Below, piece after piece: positions 27,901-36,746 of a stretch of DNA of 64,000 nt. The DNA lies in assembly GCA_963809875.1 (NCBI GenBank), contig CAWELC010000006.1, positions 186,001 through 250,000 on the forward strand. The letters run 5' to 3'. Under the pieces are notes generated by a model, which saw nothing but the letters and a program-made list of their open reading frames with translations, was not told where the DNA came from and did not search any database. The stretch's first letter is position 1. Every line of letters starts with the position of its first letter. Made by a program: the position numbers and the translations under genes. The stretch comes from JAFGAS01 sp963809875. Its GTDB lineage: Bacteria > Desulfobacterota > Zymogenia > Zymogenales > Zymogenaceae.

Positions 27901-29427
27901 ATGCAGATTGATGAATTTCGGCGGCTCGATCGTATGATCCACCCCGCGTCGGTGGCGGTGGTGGGGGCATCCCACACACCGGGAAAATTCGGCTGGCTTT
28001 ATCTGAAGGCGCTGTCCGATATAAGCTTTTCGGGCAGGCTCTTTCCCGTCAACGATCACGTCCCGGAGATCCTCGGGTTCAAAACCTATCCCTCCCTCAA
28101 GGACCTTCCCGAGGTCCCGGACCTGCTGGTCGTCACGGTGCCCGCCCGCTTCGTGGCCCAATACCTCGAGGAGGCCCTGGCCCTCGGGATTCGGGGCGCC
28201 GTGGTGATGTCCTCGGGGTTCGCGGAGCTGGGCGAGGAGGGTAAGGTCATGCAGGGGCGGATCGCCGAGATCGCCGCCCGGGGGATGCGGATCATCGGCC
28301 CGAATTGCTTCGGGATCTATTCTCCCCGGGCAGGGATCACCCTGATCCCCGGCGCCGGGTTCTCCCGCGACCCCGGCCCGGTCGGCTTTTTCGCCCAGAG
28401 CGGCGGCATGACGGCCGACCTCGGCCAGATGGCGATGAGCCGGGGGATTCGCTTCTCCGCGATGATCAGCTACGGCAACGCCGCGGACGTGGACGAGATC
28501 ACCCTGCTCGAATATTTCGCCGCCGACGCCAATACCCATTTTATCGCCTCCTACATGGAGGGGGTCAAGGACGGCAGGCGGTTCTTCAAGCTGCTCAGAG
28601 ACGTGGCCAGGATAAAGCCGGTCGTCATCTGGAAGGCGGGGATCACCGAAGCGGGAGGACGAGCGGCGGCGACCCACACCGGTTCGATGGGGGGGAACCG
28701 CGAGGTATGGGACAGCCTTTTTTCCCAGACCGGGGTAATCGGTGTCCGGGGCCTCGATGAGATGCTGGACGTCCTGATGATGCTGGCCTACGTCTACCCG
28801 CGGGGCGGGAGGAACGTCGCGATCGTCGGCGGGGGCGGGGGGCTGGCCGTGGAGGCGTCCGACCTTGCGGAGCTGGCGGGACTGCGGCTCCCGCAATTTC
28901 CACCCGGGGTGACCGAACAGATCGCCGCGCTCCTGCAGGGGGCGGGGTCGTCTCCCGCCAATCCGGTCGACGCGGGAAACCCGGTGGTCCACCCGAGCGT
29001 CCTGATCAAGATCATGAAAATGGCCGCGGCCCTCCCCGAGATCGACGCGCTGGTCGTGGTCCAGTTCCTCTTTCATGTCTATGTCCTCTTTCGCCGCGTG
29101 TCGGGACAAAACGACATACCGCTTTCGACGTTTGCGACCTACCCGGTCCTCGCCGAGGGGATAAAAGAGATCTGTAACGAGTTCGGAAAACCGGTCATCG
29201 GGGTATTCCCCGAGACGGCGACCGCCGAAAACGACGAGGAGGTCCAGCTCGAGATCGAGTGGCGCAAGGCCCGGCACGCGCTGCTGAACGCCGGGGCCCC
29301 GGTCTACCCCTCCATGGAGCGGGCGCTCAACGCGCTGGCCAAGACCGCGCGCCGCCTCGAGTACCTCAGGTCGCTGGGGATCGTGCCCGCGCCGATCGGG
29401 GAGCGCTGCGTGGTGACGCAGTATTGA
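27901..29427 (+). CDS. Acyl-CoA synthetase (NDP-forming)-like CoA-binding protein, alpha-type only
   Basis: A 508-residue protein built like the alpha subunit of ADP-forming acetyl/acyl-CoA synthetases: an N-terminal CoA-binding Rossmann domain (MIHPASVAVVGASHTPGKFG), then two succinyl-CoA-ligase-like flavodoxin-type domains (IIGPNCFGIYSPRAG, FFAQSGGMTADLGQM, ISYGNAADVDEI). The expected phospho-histidine lies in AATHTGSMGGNREVW. The C-terminus ends without the ATP-grasp beta domain, and no beta-subunit gene is nearby. It could therefore pair with a subunit encoded elsewhere, or have another CoA-related role. ATG 27901 (MQIDEFRRLDRM) is chosen over an upstream ATG at 27853 because it matches where the fold begins. 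Confidence 0.82.
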   Translation: MQIDEFRRLDRMIHPASVAVVGASHTPGKFGWLYLKALSDISFSGRLFPVNDHVPEILGFKTYPSLKDLPEVPDLLVVTVPARFVAQYLEEALALGIRGAVVMSSGFAELGEEGKVMQGRIAEIAARGMRIIGPNCFGIYSPRAGITLIPGAGFSRDPGPVGFFAQSGGMTADLGQMAMSRGIRFSAMISYGNAADVDEITLLEYFAADANTHFIASYMEGVKDGRRFFKLLRDVARIKPVVIWKAGITEAGGRAAATHTGSMGGNREVWDSLFSQTGVIGVRGLDEMLDVLMMLAYVYPRGGRNVAIVGGGGGLAVEASDLAELAGLRLPQFPPGVTEQIAALLQGAGSSPANPVDAGNPVVHPSVLIKIMKMAAALPEIDALVVVQFLFHVYVLFRRVSGQNDIPLSTFATYPVLAEGIKEICNEFGKPVIGVFPETATAENDEEVQLEIEWRKARHALLNAGAPVYPSMERALNALAKTARRLEYLRSLGIVPAPIGERCVVTQY

Positions 29428-29590
29428 CGACACCCCAGAGCTTCATACTCAACCCCTCCCGCGCTCGCCTTTCCCGGGTGACGGGCAGACCACGGGAGGG
29501 TCGATTCCGGGGGTGGCACGGACGATCGGCAGGTTATCCGTGGTTTATGAGATGCAGCGTTAGCTCGTGCCGCCCGGACACGGTACTCCG

Positions 29591-29905
29591 ATGAAACGCG
29601 ACAAGGAGCCCCGGGAGCGCAGCGCCACCATTCGGCAGGACATCATCGAGCTGATGAAACAGGGCCCGGTAACCCCCTTTGATCTGTCGGGGATCCTGCG
29701 GATCTCGGAGCGCGAGGCCGCCTTTCACCTCGCGCACGCACTGGAGTCGGCCTCGTCCAGGTACCTGATCGAGGTAACCCCGGCCCACTGCAAGTCGTGC
29801 GGGTTCATCTTCCAGGACCGAAAGAAGGTGGGAAAGCCCTCCCGTTGCCCCCGCTGCCGGGCGACGAGGGTCGAGGCGGCGGCCTATATGGTCAGGGAGA
29901 AATAG
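29591..29905 (+). CDS. Small winged-helix regulator with zinc ribbon
   Basis: A 104-residue protein. The N-terminal part (TIRQDIIELMKQGPVTPFDL, then ILRISEREAAFHLAHAL) is a winged helix-turn-helix. The C-terminal part (HCKSCGFIF, then SRCPRCRATRVE) provides two CxxC knuckles for one zinc. This arrangement is known in small predicted transcriptional regulators shared by archaea and anaerobic bacteria. ATG 29591 (MKRDKEPRE) is preferred to an upstream ATG at 29567. Its target is unknown; it stands alone between the acyl-CoA synthetase gene and the rfb operon. Confidence 0.75.
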   Translation: MKRDKEPRERSATIRQDIIELMKQGPVTPFDLSGILRISEREAAFHLAHALESASSRYLIEVTPAHCKSCGFIFQDRKKVGKPSRCPRCRATRVEAAAYMVREK

Positions 29906-30006
29906 AGAGGGGCGGCTCCCACCACCGGTGTGACCGGAACAAGACCCGGATCGTTGGCGATCCTGCGTATCTGCGCTCGAAAAAAGGCCGCACGTCAGCA
30001 ATTTCC

Positions 30007-30035
30007 TTGAAAACAACCCGTTTTTGTGCTATGAA
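30007..30035 (+). promoter_or_regulatory. Candidate sigma-70 promoter of the rfb operon
   Basis: TTGAAA (30007-30012), a 17-base spacer and TATGAA (30030-30035) match 5/6 and 4/6. It lies in an A+T-rich island about 110 bases before rfbA in an otherwise G+C-rich 240-base gap. Confidence 0.45.
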
Positions 30036-30145
30036 GTCATTTTTAGCACGAAGAGACTCACGGGGCGGCCGGCACACCGGGCCCGCCCCGTCCGATATCC
30101 GGATAGACCAATCACCGTCAGCATACTCTATTGGGGGGTATCCAC

Positions 30146-30913
30146 ATGAAAGGCGTCATACTCGCAGGCGGTCTCGGCACCAGGCTCTTTCCCCTGACCA
30201 GGGTCACCAACAAACACCTCCTCCCCGTCTATAACAAGCCCATGATCTTTTACCCGATCCAGGCCCTTGTCAACGCCGGGATTTCCGACATCCTGATCGT
30301 CACCGGCGGCAATAGCGCCGGCGACTTCCTCAGGCTCCTGCGCAACGGCACCGATTTCGGGCTCAAGCGCCTCAATTATGCCTACCAGGAGGGGGAGGGA
30401 GGCATTGCCGACGCCCTGGCTCTGGCGGGACACTTCGCCGAGGGGGAAAAGATCTGCGTCATCCTCGGTGACAACATCATCGAAAAAAACATCGCCGAAC
30501 AGGTGACGGCCTTCGAAAAGCAGAAGGGAGGCGCCCGCATCCTCCTCAAGAAGGTCTCCGACCCGCAGCGGTTCGGCGTACCCGTATTTAACGGTGAAAA
30601 GATCGTCAAGATCGAGGAAAAGCCCAAGGACCCAAAATCGAACTTTGCCGTCATCGGCATTTATATGTACGACTCGAAGGTTTTCGATATCATCTCGGAC
30701 CTTTCGCCGTCCGACCGGGGGGAGCTTGAGATTACCGACGTGAACAACAAGTATATCGATTGGGGCACCCTCAGCTGGGGGGAGATTACCGGCTGGTGGA
30801 CGGACGCGGGGACGTTTGACTCGCTGCTTTCGGCGGGAAGCCTTGTGGCGAAAACCGGCGCCAATTTGACTAGACTAGATGGAACACGACAAGTCAGGGC
30901 ACGGGCTGGATAG
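30146..30913 (+). CDS. rfbA: Glucose-1-phosphate thymidylyltransferase
   Basis: Makes dTDP-glucose from dTTP and glucose-1-phosphate, the first step of dTDP-rhamnose synthesis. The 255-residue product has the nucleotidyltransferase signature KGVILAGGLGTRLFPLTRVT with NKHLLPVYNKPMIFYPI, the metal-site ILGDNIIE, and VIGIYMYD and WWTDAGTFDSLL near the end. ATG 30146 starts directly at MKGVILAGG with a G-rich ribosome site. It is slightly shorter than enteric RmlA and has an unrelated C-terminal tail after GSLVAKTG, as in the short RmlA-like group. First gene of rfbACBD. Confidence 0.93.
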   Translation: MKGVILAGGLGTRLFPLTRVTNKHLLPVYNKPMIFYPIQALVNAGISDILIVTGGNSAGDFLRLLRNGTDFGLKRLNYAYQEGEGGIADALALAGHFAEGEKICVILGDNIIEKNIAEQVTAFEKQKGGARILLKKVSDPQRFGVPVFNGEKIVKIEEKPKDPKSNFAVIGIYMYDSKVFDIISDLSPSDRGELEITDVNNKYIDWGTLSWGEITGWWTDAGTFDSLLSAGSLVAKTGANLTRLDGTRQVRARAG

Positions 30914-30951
30914 GGACGGGGTATGCATGAGACGCGGATGAGGACTGACCG

Positions 30952-31407
30952 ATGATCGATGGAGTCAAGATAAAGGAGCTCAGGGTTATCCCCGATGAGC
31001 GGGGCCGGCTCATGGAGATCCTGCGCTCGGACGACGAGGCCTTCGCCCGGTTCGGCCAGGTCTATATGACCACCGCCTATCCCGGGGTTGTCAAGGGGTG
31101 GCATTACCATAAGATCCAGACCGACAACATGGCCGTCGTCTCCGGCATGATGAAACTGGTGCTCTACGACGGGCGGGAGGCAAGCGCCACGAAGGGCCAG
31201 ATCATGGAGATCTTCTTCGGGGAACACCAGCCTCGCCTTGTGACGATCCCCCCGATGATCCATCACGGGTTCAAATGCATCTCGGATCGGGAGGCCATTG
31301 TCATCAATGTCCCCACCGAGGTGTATAACCGCCGGGAGCCGGACGAATACCGGGTTCACCCGCACGATAACGATATCCCCTACCGGTGGGAGAGAAAGGA
31401 CGGATAA
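30952..31407 (+). CDS. rfbC: dTDP-4-dehydrorhamnose 3,5-epimerase-type cupin
   Basis: A 151-residue RmlC-like cupin, the third enzyme of dTDP-rhamnose synthesis. Characteristic pieces are VIPDERGRLMEILRSDD, VVKGWHYHKIQTDNMAVVSG (the His of WHYHK corresponds to the catalytic-site histidine region) and PPMIHHGFKCISDREAIVIN. It is shorter than the ~180-residue enteric enzyme, like many deltaproteobacterial and archaeal RmlC relatives, so a related sugar epimerase role is possible. The position between rfbA and rfbB supports the pathway assignment. Confidence 0.85.
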   Translation: MIDGVKIKELRVIPDERGRLMEILRSDDEAFARFGQVYMTTAYPGVVKGWHYHKIQTDNMAVVSGMMKLVLYDGREASATKGQIMEIFFGEHQPRLVTIPPMIHHGFKCISDREAIVINVPTEVYNRREPDEYRVHPHDNDIPYRWERKDG

Positions 31408-31649
31408 CCGCCGCAGCCACACCAAGAGACTCCGGGCGTTTTGCGGGCCCCGGCGGAAGAGAGAAAGAACGGGGCGTAGCTGTAGGGCAGCGTCACTGCG
31501 ATGCTGCCTCCGCTGCCGGCGGCTGCGTGTAATGAGACCCCGCTTCCGTCACGTTATCATGAATCCTTCGGCATCGTATCCTCCCGGGTTTATGATGGAG
31601 TTGAGATGCGCCCGGGTAATCGTATGACCCGATTTTGTGAGATTGTTTT

Positions 31650-32660
31650 ATGAAGCTCCTGGTTACCGGAGGGGCCGGTTTTATCGGCTCGAATTTCATC
31701 CTCTACCTGCTCGGGAAGGACCCGGAGGTCCGCATCGTCAATCTGGACGTCCTCACCTACGCCGGGAACCTCGAAAACCTCGTCGCGGTGGAAAACGACC
31801 CGCGCTACACCTTCGTGAAAGGGGATATTTCCGACGCAAAGGTGGTGGGCGAGGTAATGGGCGGGGGGATCGAGGCGGTCGTCAATTTCGCCGCCGAGTC
31901 CCACGTCGATCGCTCGATCATGGACCCCGATGCCTTTATCAGGACCAATGTGCTGGGCGCCAACGTCCTGCTTACGGCCGCGCGGGACCATAAGGTCCGG
32001 CGGTTCATTCAGATATCCACCGACGAGGTCTACGGCTCGCTCGGCCCCACCGGGCTTTTCACCGAAGAGTCCCCCATCAAGCCGACGAGCCCCTACTCGG
32101 CCAGCAAGACCGCGGCCGACCTCCTGGCGCTGGCGTTCCACAAGACCTTCGGGCTGGCCGTTATGGTCACCCGGTGCTCGAACAATTACGGGCCCTACCA
32201 GTTCCCCGAAAAGCTCATCCCGCTCTTCGTCACCAACGCCATGGAGGACAAGGGCCTGCCGATCTACGGCGACGGCAAGAACGTCCGTGACTGGATCTAC
32301 GTGGAAGACCACTCGCGCGCCATCGAGACGGTGCTCGCCAACGGAAAGCCGGGCGAGGTCTACAACGTCGGCGGCAACAACGAGCGGACGAACATCGAAA
32401 TAACCGATTTCATCCTGAAGGCCCTCGGCAAGCCCGATTCCCTCAAGCGATACGTCACCGACCGACCCGGCCACGACCGGCGCTACGCCATCGACTCCAC
32501 CAAGATCAAGCGGGAGCTGGGCTGGGCGCCCGTCTTTTCGTTTGAGCGGGCCATGTCCGAGACCGTCGACTGGTACGTGAAGAACCGGCCCTGGTGGGAG
32601 GATATCAAGAGCGGCCAGTACCAGGAGTACTACCGCAAACACTACGGTAAGCTGGAGTAG
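31650..32660 (+). CDS. rfbB: dTDP-glucose 4,6-dehydratase
   Basis: Converts dTDP-glucose to dTDP-4-keto-6-deoxyglucose. The 336-residue extended SDR has the NAD-binding GGAGFIGSNFILYLL, the VNFAAESHVDRSI segment, the ISTDEVYGSL catalytic stretch (Asp-Glu pair) and the YSASKTAADLLALAF Tyr-x3-Lys. RCSNNYGPYQFPEKLIPLF and DDHSRAI-like (EDHSRAIETVL) segments follow. It is full length and intact. It is preceded by a 240-base gap after rfbC without a recognisable gene and followed after six bases by rfbD. Confidence 0.95.
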   Translation: MKLLVTGGAGFIGSNFILYLLGKDPEVRIVNLDVLTYAGNLENLVAVENDPRYTFVKGDISDAKVVGEVMGGGIEAVVNFAAESHVDRSIMDPDAFIRTNVLGANVLLTAARDHKVRRFIQISTDEVYGSLGPTGLFTEESPIKPTSPYSASKTAADLLALAFHKTFGLAVMVTRCSNNYGPYQFPEKLIPLFVTNAMEDKGLPIYGDGKNVRDWIYVEDHSRAIETVLANGKPGEVYNVGGNNERTNIEITDFILKALGKPDSLKRYVTDRPGHDRRYAIDSTKIKRELGWAPVFSFERAMSETVDWYVKNRPWWEDIKSGQYQEYYRKHYGKLE

Positions 32661-32666
32661 GGCAGG

Positions 32667-33520
32667 TGAATATCCTCGTTCTCGGCGGCAGGGGGATGCT
32701 CGGCCGCGACGCTTGCGGCGCTGCTCCCGGACAGGCCCGACCGGCATCGCGTAACCGTCTGGGATATCGAGGATATCGACATCACCGATAGTGACGGCGT
32801 GGTCCGGGCGCTGGGGCGCGATTCGTTTGAGATCGTCATCAACTGCGCCGCTTTCACGGCGGTAGACCTGGCCGAGACGCAGAGGGAGACGGCGCTGACC
32901 GTCAACGGCCGGGGGGCCGGCAACGTCGCCGCGGCCGCACGGGCCGCAGGAGCGGCAAGCGTGCTCTTTTCCACCGACTACGTCTTTGACGGGACAAAAC
33001 AGGGGTCCTACCGGGAGGATGACGAACCGTGCCCCGTCAACTATTACGGCTACACCAAGCTGATGGGGGAGCGGCTGGCCCGGGAGGCCGACCCCGACTG
33101 CCTGATCGTCCGCACCCAGTGGCTCTACGGGGCGGGCGGGCAAAAACTTCGTCGAGACGATGCTCGGGCTGGCCGAGACCAAAAAGAGTGTCTCGGTGGT
33201 GGACGACCAGCGCGGCAGCCCCACCTGGACGGTCGATCTGGCCCGGGCGATCGCGCTTCTTGTGGAGGGGGGGTACCGGGGGATCTATCACGCCTGCAAC
33301 GCGGGAGAGACGACCTGGTACGGCTTTGCACAAGAGATCTTTCGGCTGGCCGGAAAGGACGTCGAGGTCGTCGCCGATTACGACGGAGCAGTTCAACGCC
33401 CCGGCCGGGCGGCCGAAGAACTCACTCTTTGATCTGGGCAAGCTCATCGGGGATACCGGGTACACGCCCCGGCACTGGACGGAGGCGCTCACGGAATATT
33501 TGGAGACACGAGGCAAGTAA
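32667..33520 (+). CDS. rfbD: dTDP-4-dehydrorhamnose reductase, frameshifted
   Basis: Final step of dTDP-L-rhamnose synthesis, NAD(P)H-dependent. GTG 32667 begins NILVLGGRGMLGRD. The chain then continues in other frames with VINCAAFTAVDLAETQRETA, FSTDYVFDGTKQGSYREDD, YYGYTKLMGERLAREA (catalytic Tyr-Lys), RTQWLYG, then FVETMLGLAETKKSVSVVDD, QRGSPTWTVDLARAI, and finally FNAPAGRPKNSLFDLGKL to the end. Frame changes lie near 32710, 33143 and 33378, each one base. All active-site elements are present, so a functional gene with sequence errors is likely. Confidence 0.87.
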
Positions 33521-33557
33521 ACCGGCCCATGGTGATAACGCAGGCCGCGGCTTGTAA

Positions 33558-34256
33558 ATGAAAAAAGAAGAGAACGAAATTCGAAAGAGCCACATTCGGG
33601 AATTTGTCGAATCGCTCGTCTTTGCGCTGATGATGGCCCTCGTGGTGACGAGTTTCATCGTCCAGTCGTTCGAGATACCGTCCGGCTCCATGATCCCTAC
33701 GCTGCTGTTGGGCGACCGGATACTCGTCAATAAGTTCATCTTTGGGACGAGGGTCCCGTTTACCGACGTCACGCTTTTTCCCCTGAGGGAGCCGATGCGG
33801 GGCGAGATCGTCGTTTTCGTGCCCCCGGTCGGCTTTGAATCGCCGATCGGAAGGGACACGCACCTCATCAAAAGGGTGGTCGGTCTGCCCGGGGACACCC
33901 TGGAGATCATCGACAAGCGCCTCCTGGTGAACGGAAAGGAATTCCCGGTGCCGAACGCCCACTGGGATGACCCGGGGGTTATCGGCAACGGGTCATCGGT
34001 GAGGGACAACTTCGGTCCCATTGTCGTCCCGCCCCACTCCTATTTCATGATGGGGGACAACCGGGACAACAGCTATGATTCGCGATTCTGGGGATTTGTC
34101 CCCGAAGAAGAGCTCACGGGAAAGCCCCTTATGATATACTGGTCCTGGGACATCACCGCCGGCTCTGTGTTTAAGCGACTGGATACCATCCGCTGGGGGA
34201 GAATCGGAGATATCTTCCACGAAAACGGAGAAGTCGGCCGACCGGCCGTTAACTGA
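33558..34256 (+). CDS. lepB: Signal peptidase I, first copy
   Basis: Membrane-anchored serine protease that removes signal peptides at the periplasmic face. The 232-residue product has one N-terminal membrane helix (VESLVFALMMALVVTSFIVQ), the catalytic Ser in IPSGSMIPTLLLGD, the catalytic Lys in HLIKRVVGLPGD, and box E GDNRDNSYDSRFWG. All five family boxes are intact. First of three adjacent paralogues; the second starts 23 bases later. Confidence 0.94.
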   Translation: MKKEENEIRKSHIREFVESLVFALMMALVVTSFIVQSFEIPSGSMIPTLLLGDRILVNKFIFGTRVPFTDVTLFPLREPMRGEIVVFVPPVGFESPIGRDTHLIKRVVGLPGDTLEIIDKRLLVNGKEFPVPNAHWDDPGVIGNGSSVRDNFGPIVVPPHSYFMMGDNRDNSYDSRFWGFVPEEELTGKPLMIYWSWDITAGSVFKRLDTIRWGRIGDIFHENGEVGRPAVN

Positions 34257-34279
34257 GCCACTATTTGCAGGAAAATCGT

Positions 34280-34937
34280 ATGACGAAAGATAAAGAACGA
34301 ACCGTCAGGCGCAGCGCGGCGCGCGAGTATATCGAGGCCATCGTCTTTGCGCTCATCCTGGCCCTCATCATCAAGACGTTCTTCATCCAGGCCTTCAAGA
34401 TACCGTCGGGCTCGATGATCCCGACGCTGCTGAAGGGCGATCAGATCCTCGTCAATAAATTCATCTACGGGACACGCATACCCCTGTCGGACGTAAAGGT
34501 ACTGGAAGTGCGGGAGCCCCGGCGCGGAGATATCGTCGTCTTCGAGTATCCCGAGGACCGGAGCATCCACTACATCAAGCGGCTCATCGGGCTTCCGGGA
34601 GACATGATCGAGGTCGTCAATAAGGTCGTCTTCGTGAACGGGAAAAAGCTCGACGTGCCGCAGGCCCGGTACGAGGACCCCGAGATCCTGCCGTCGGCAG
34701 TCTCCGTCAGGGACAACTTCGGCCCCGAGATCGTCCCGCCCAACTGCTACTTCATGATGGGCGACAACCGAGACAACAGCAGGGACTCACGCTTCTGGGG
34801 ATTCGTCGACTATTCGGAGCTCGTCGGAAACGCCGTGATCATCTACTGGTCGTGGGACATCGAGTCGGGAAACCTCTTTGAGCGGCTCCAAGAACGTCCG
34901 CTGGGGGAGACTCGGCATGGTGCTGCTCAACAGATAG
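34280..34937 (+). CDS. Signal peptidase I, second copy (one frameshift near the end)
   Basis: A 219-residue paralogue of the preceding gene with all catalytic boxes: IPSGSMIPTLLKGD (Ser), HYIKRLIGLPGD (Lys) and GDNRDNSRDSRFWG. An extra C in the CC at 34888-34889 shifts the frame near the C-terminus. Without it the chain ends LKNVRWGRLGMVLLNR at the TAG 34935-34937, as in the family; with it the frame would run falsely into the next gene. ATG 34280 (MTKDKERTVRR) is the sensible start. Confidence 0.9.
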
Positions 34938-34945
34938 GGGCGCCA

Positions 34946-35501
34946 ATGAAAAAAGACGCCCCCTTCTTCGTCCTTATCTCGGCCCTCGCCTTCGTTTTTC
35001 TCGCCTTCGTGCTGCTTTTTGCCAACGTGAAGATGGAATCGACCGCGATGGAGCCGGCCATCGCCTCGGGTGACTACCTGCTGGTATGGCGGGAGGCCTA
35101 CGGCCTGAGGCTGCCGCTCGCGGGGGAGGTCGTGCGACTGGGCCGGCCCGCGCGGGGCGACATTGTCCTGATCGTGAAGGACCGGGAGGATGACGACGGG
35201 AAGGATCTCAGGATCGCCGCGGTGCTGAGGGTGGTGGGATTGCCGGGGGAGGTGGTCTCGATCGCCGATAAGCACGTCTGGATCGACGGGCAACAGCTCT
35301 CCGAGAAGCTACGCACTCTTCACGGACGACCGCGTCTACCCCGAGGGATTGTCGGCCCGGGATAACATGGCCGCGGTCGTCGTGCCGGACGACGCCTTTT
35401 TTGTGATGGGCGACCGGCGCGACGTCACCACCGACAGCCGCTTTTTCGGGGTCGTCAGCCGGGACGAGATCAGGGGGAAGGTGGTGCTGGTCTACTGGTA
35501 G
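34946..35501 (+). CDS. Signal peptidase I-like pseudoenzyme lacking the Ser-Lys dyad (one frameshift)
   Basis: Third tandem paralogue, about 185 residues. One membrane helix (FFVLISALAFVFLAFVLLFA) is followed by ESTAMEPAIASGDYLLV, where the catalytic Ser before Met is Ala. AAVLRVVGLPGE follows, where the catalytic Lys before Arg is Leu. Box E is largely kept (MGDRRDVTTDSRFFG), so the fold is probably intact while peptidase activity is probably lost. An extra C at 35309 shifts the frame; without it the chain continues KYALFTDDRVYPEGLSARDN to VVLVYW. AGGGG precedes ATG 34946. It may act as a partner or regulator of the two active copies. Confidence 0.82.
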
Positions 35502-35602
35502 GTGTCGAAGGTGCCGAGGAGCACTTTGCTTCTCATACTATTTTCCCTCTCCTGACTCTGATCCTCATATCTCATCTCCAGAATCAAACCCACGTCCTGC
35601 TA

Positions 35603-36622
35603 TTACGAGTCTTTGAAGGGGGGGCGGGAATCTTCCGAAAGTCGCCCCATCGTCAGGGCCCGCGCCCGGCGTCTCCTCTTGCCGCTGAGCGTGTACCAGA
35701 TGGTGCCAACAAAGGCGCTCCAGCGGACCAGACGCATGAGCATATACGGCCGGTCGTCCCAGCATCCGTGTCCTACAGGCGGGACCTTCTTTTTTCGCGC
35801 CGGGTCAAGAGTGACATCTGCCCAGACAATGCCCTCCTCATCTCCCATATGCGCACGCACGACCCCATCCAAGTCTGCAATGGACGAAAGGCCCGGAAAC
35901 CTCGATATCTCGGTTACGAACGGAATTCCCGGCAGGGGGGACTCCCAGGGGCCCGTCTTGTTGACGAAGATCGCCGGCACCCCGAGCATTCGGGCGTAGC
36001 GCCCTGCCAGCCCGCGAAGTCGCTCGGTCTCGCGCGCGATGTCTTTCTTGGACGTGAAGAAATTGGGCGTCGCCTCGGGCGCGGAATGGGGCATGAGCAA
36101 GAGGTCGACCGACCGTCGGTGCATGAGGCTCGGCAGGAAGGCAAGGGCGTTTTCAAAGCAGATGCCCACGCCGATCAGGCCGATCTCGGTCTCGATCGTA
36201 TGGGGGCCGGCCGCCCCTTTGGTAAAACAGGCCTCGAAGGTGGCGGGGGTCTGTTTCCTCACCTTTCCGGCGATGTGCCCCCGGGGATCGGCCAGCACGA
36301 AGGAATTGAAGAAATCGTCGCCCTCGGCCTCGATGAAGCTGGTGCCCAGATAGATCGAGAGGCGCCGGGAGGTGTCGGTCAGCCATGAGACCGTCGGCCC
36401 GTCGGCGGTCTCGGCGGCGTCCCAGATCTCCTCGGAATAGATATAGCCGGTCGGGTAGAATTCGGGAAGGACAATGAGCTTTGCACCGAATCGCGCGGCC
36501 TTTTCCACATAGGGTGCCGCGTGGGCCAGGTTGCCCGCGATATCGCCGTTTTCCGACCGGAGCTGAAGCGCCGCGACACGCAGGGTCGCGGTTTTTTCCT
36601 GAGTGCGGGATCTTTCTTTCAT
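35603..36622 (-). CDS. Carbon-nitrogen hydrolase (nitrilase superfamily)
   Basis: A 339-residue amidase/nitrilase-fold enzyme. The Glu-Lys-Cys triad is visible: Glu in LIVLPEFYPTGYIYSEE, Lys in AGKVRKQTPATFEACF, Cys in GLIGVGICFENALAF. The C-terminus has an unusual hydrophobic/basic tail (RWSAFVGTIWYTLSGKRRRR) that could touch the membrane. ATG 36622 (MKERSRTQEKTATLRVAALQ) has GAGG about 11 bases upstream; the frame is open further but without a site. It likely hydrolyses an amide or nitrile, but the substrate is unknown. Confidence 0.87.
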   Translation of the reverse strand: MKERSRTQEKTATLRVAALQLRSENGDIAGNLAHAAPYVEKAARFGAKLIVLPEFYPTGYIYSEEIWDAAETADGPTVSWLTDTSRRLSIYLGTSFIEAEGDDFFNSFVLADPRGHIAGKVRKQTPATFEACFTKGAAGPHTIETEIGLIGVGICFENALAFLPSLMHRRSVDLLLMPHSAPEATPNFFTSKKDIARETERLRGLAGRYARMLGVPAIFVNKTGPWESPLPGIPFVTEISRFPGLSSIADLDGVVRAHMGDEEGIVWADVTLDPARKKKVPPVGHGCWDDRPYMLMRLVRWSAFVGTIWYTLSGKRRRRARALTMGRLSEDSRPPFKDS

Positions 36623-36746
36623 CGGACGACGCCTCAAACGAAAAAGGCGTGTTGGACGTATGTATACGGCGCCGACGGCGCGTTCATCACACGGTCGTGT
36701 GAGAAGACGCCGTGGCCGGAAGTAACCCCGCGTTTTATGGCTCCGC

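Noticed and set aside
34265..35365. A 366-codon double signal peptidase fusion
   Set aside because: The join results from one extra C near 34889; without it the second copy ends at its family-typical C-terminus and the third has its own start and ribosome site.
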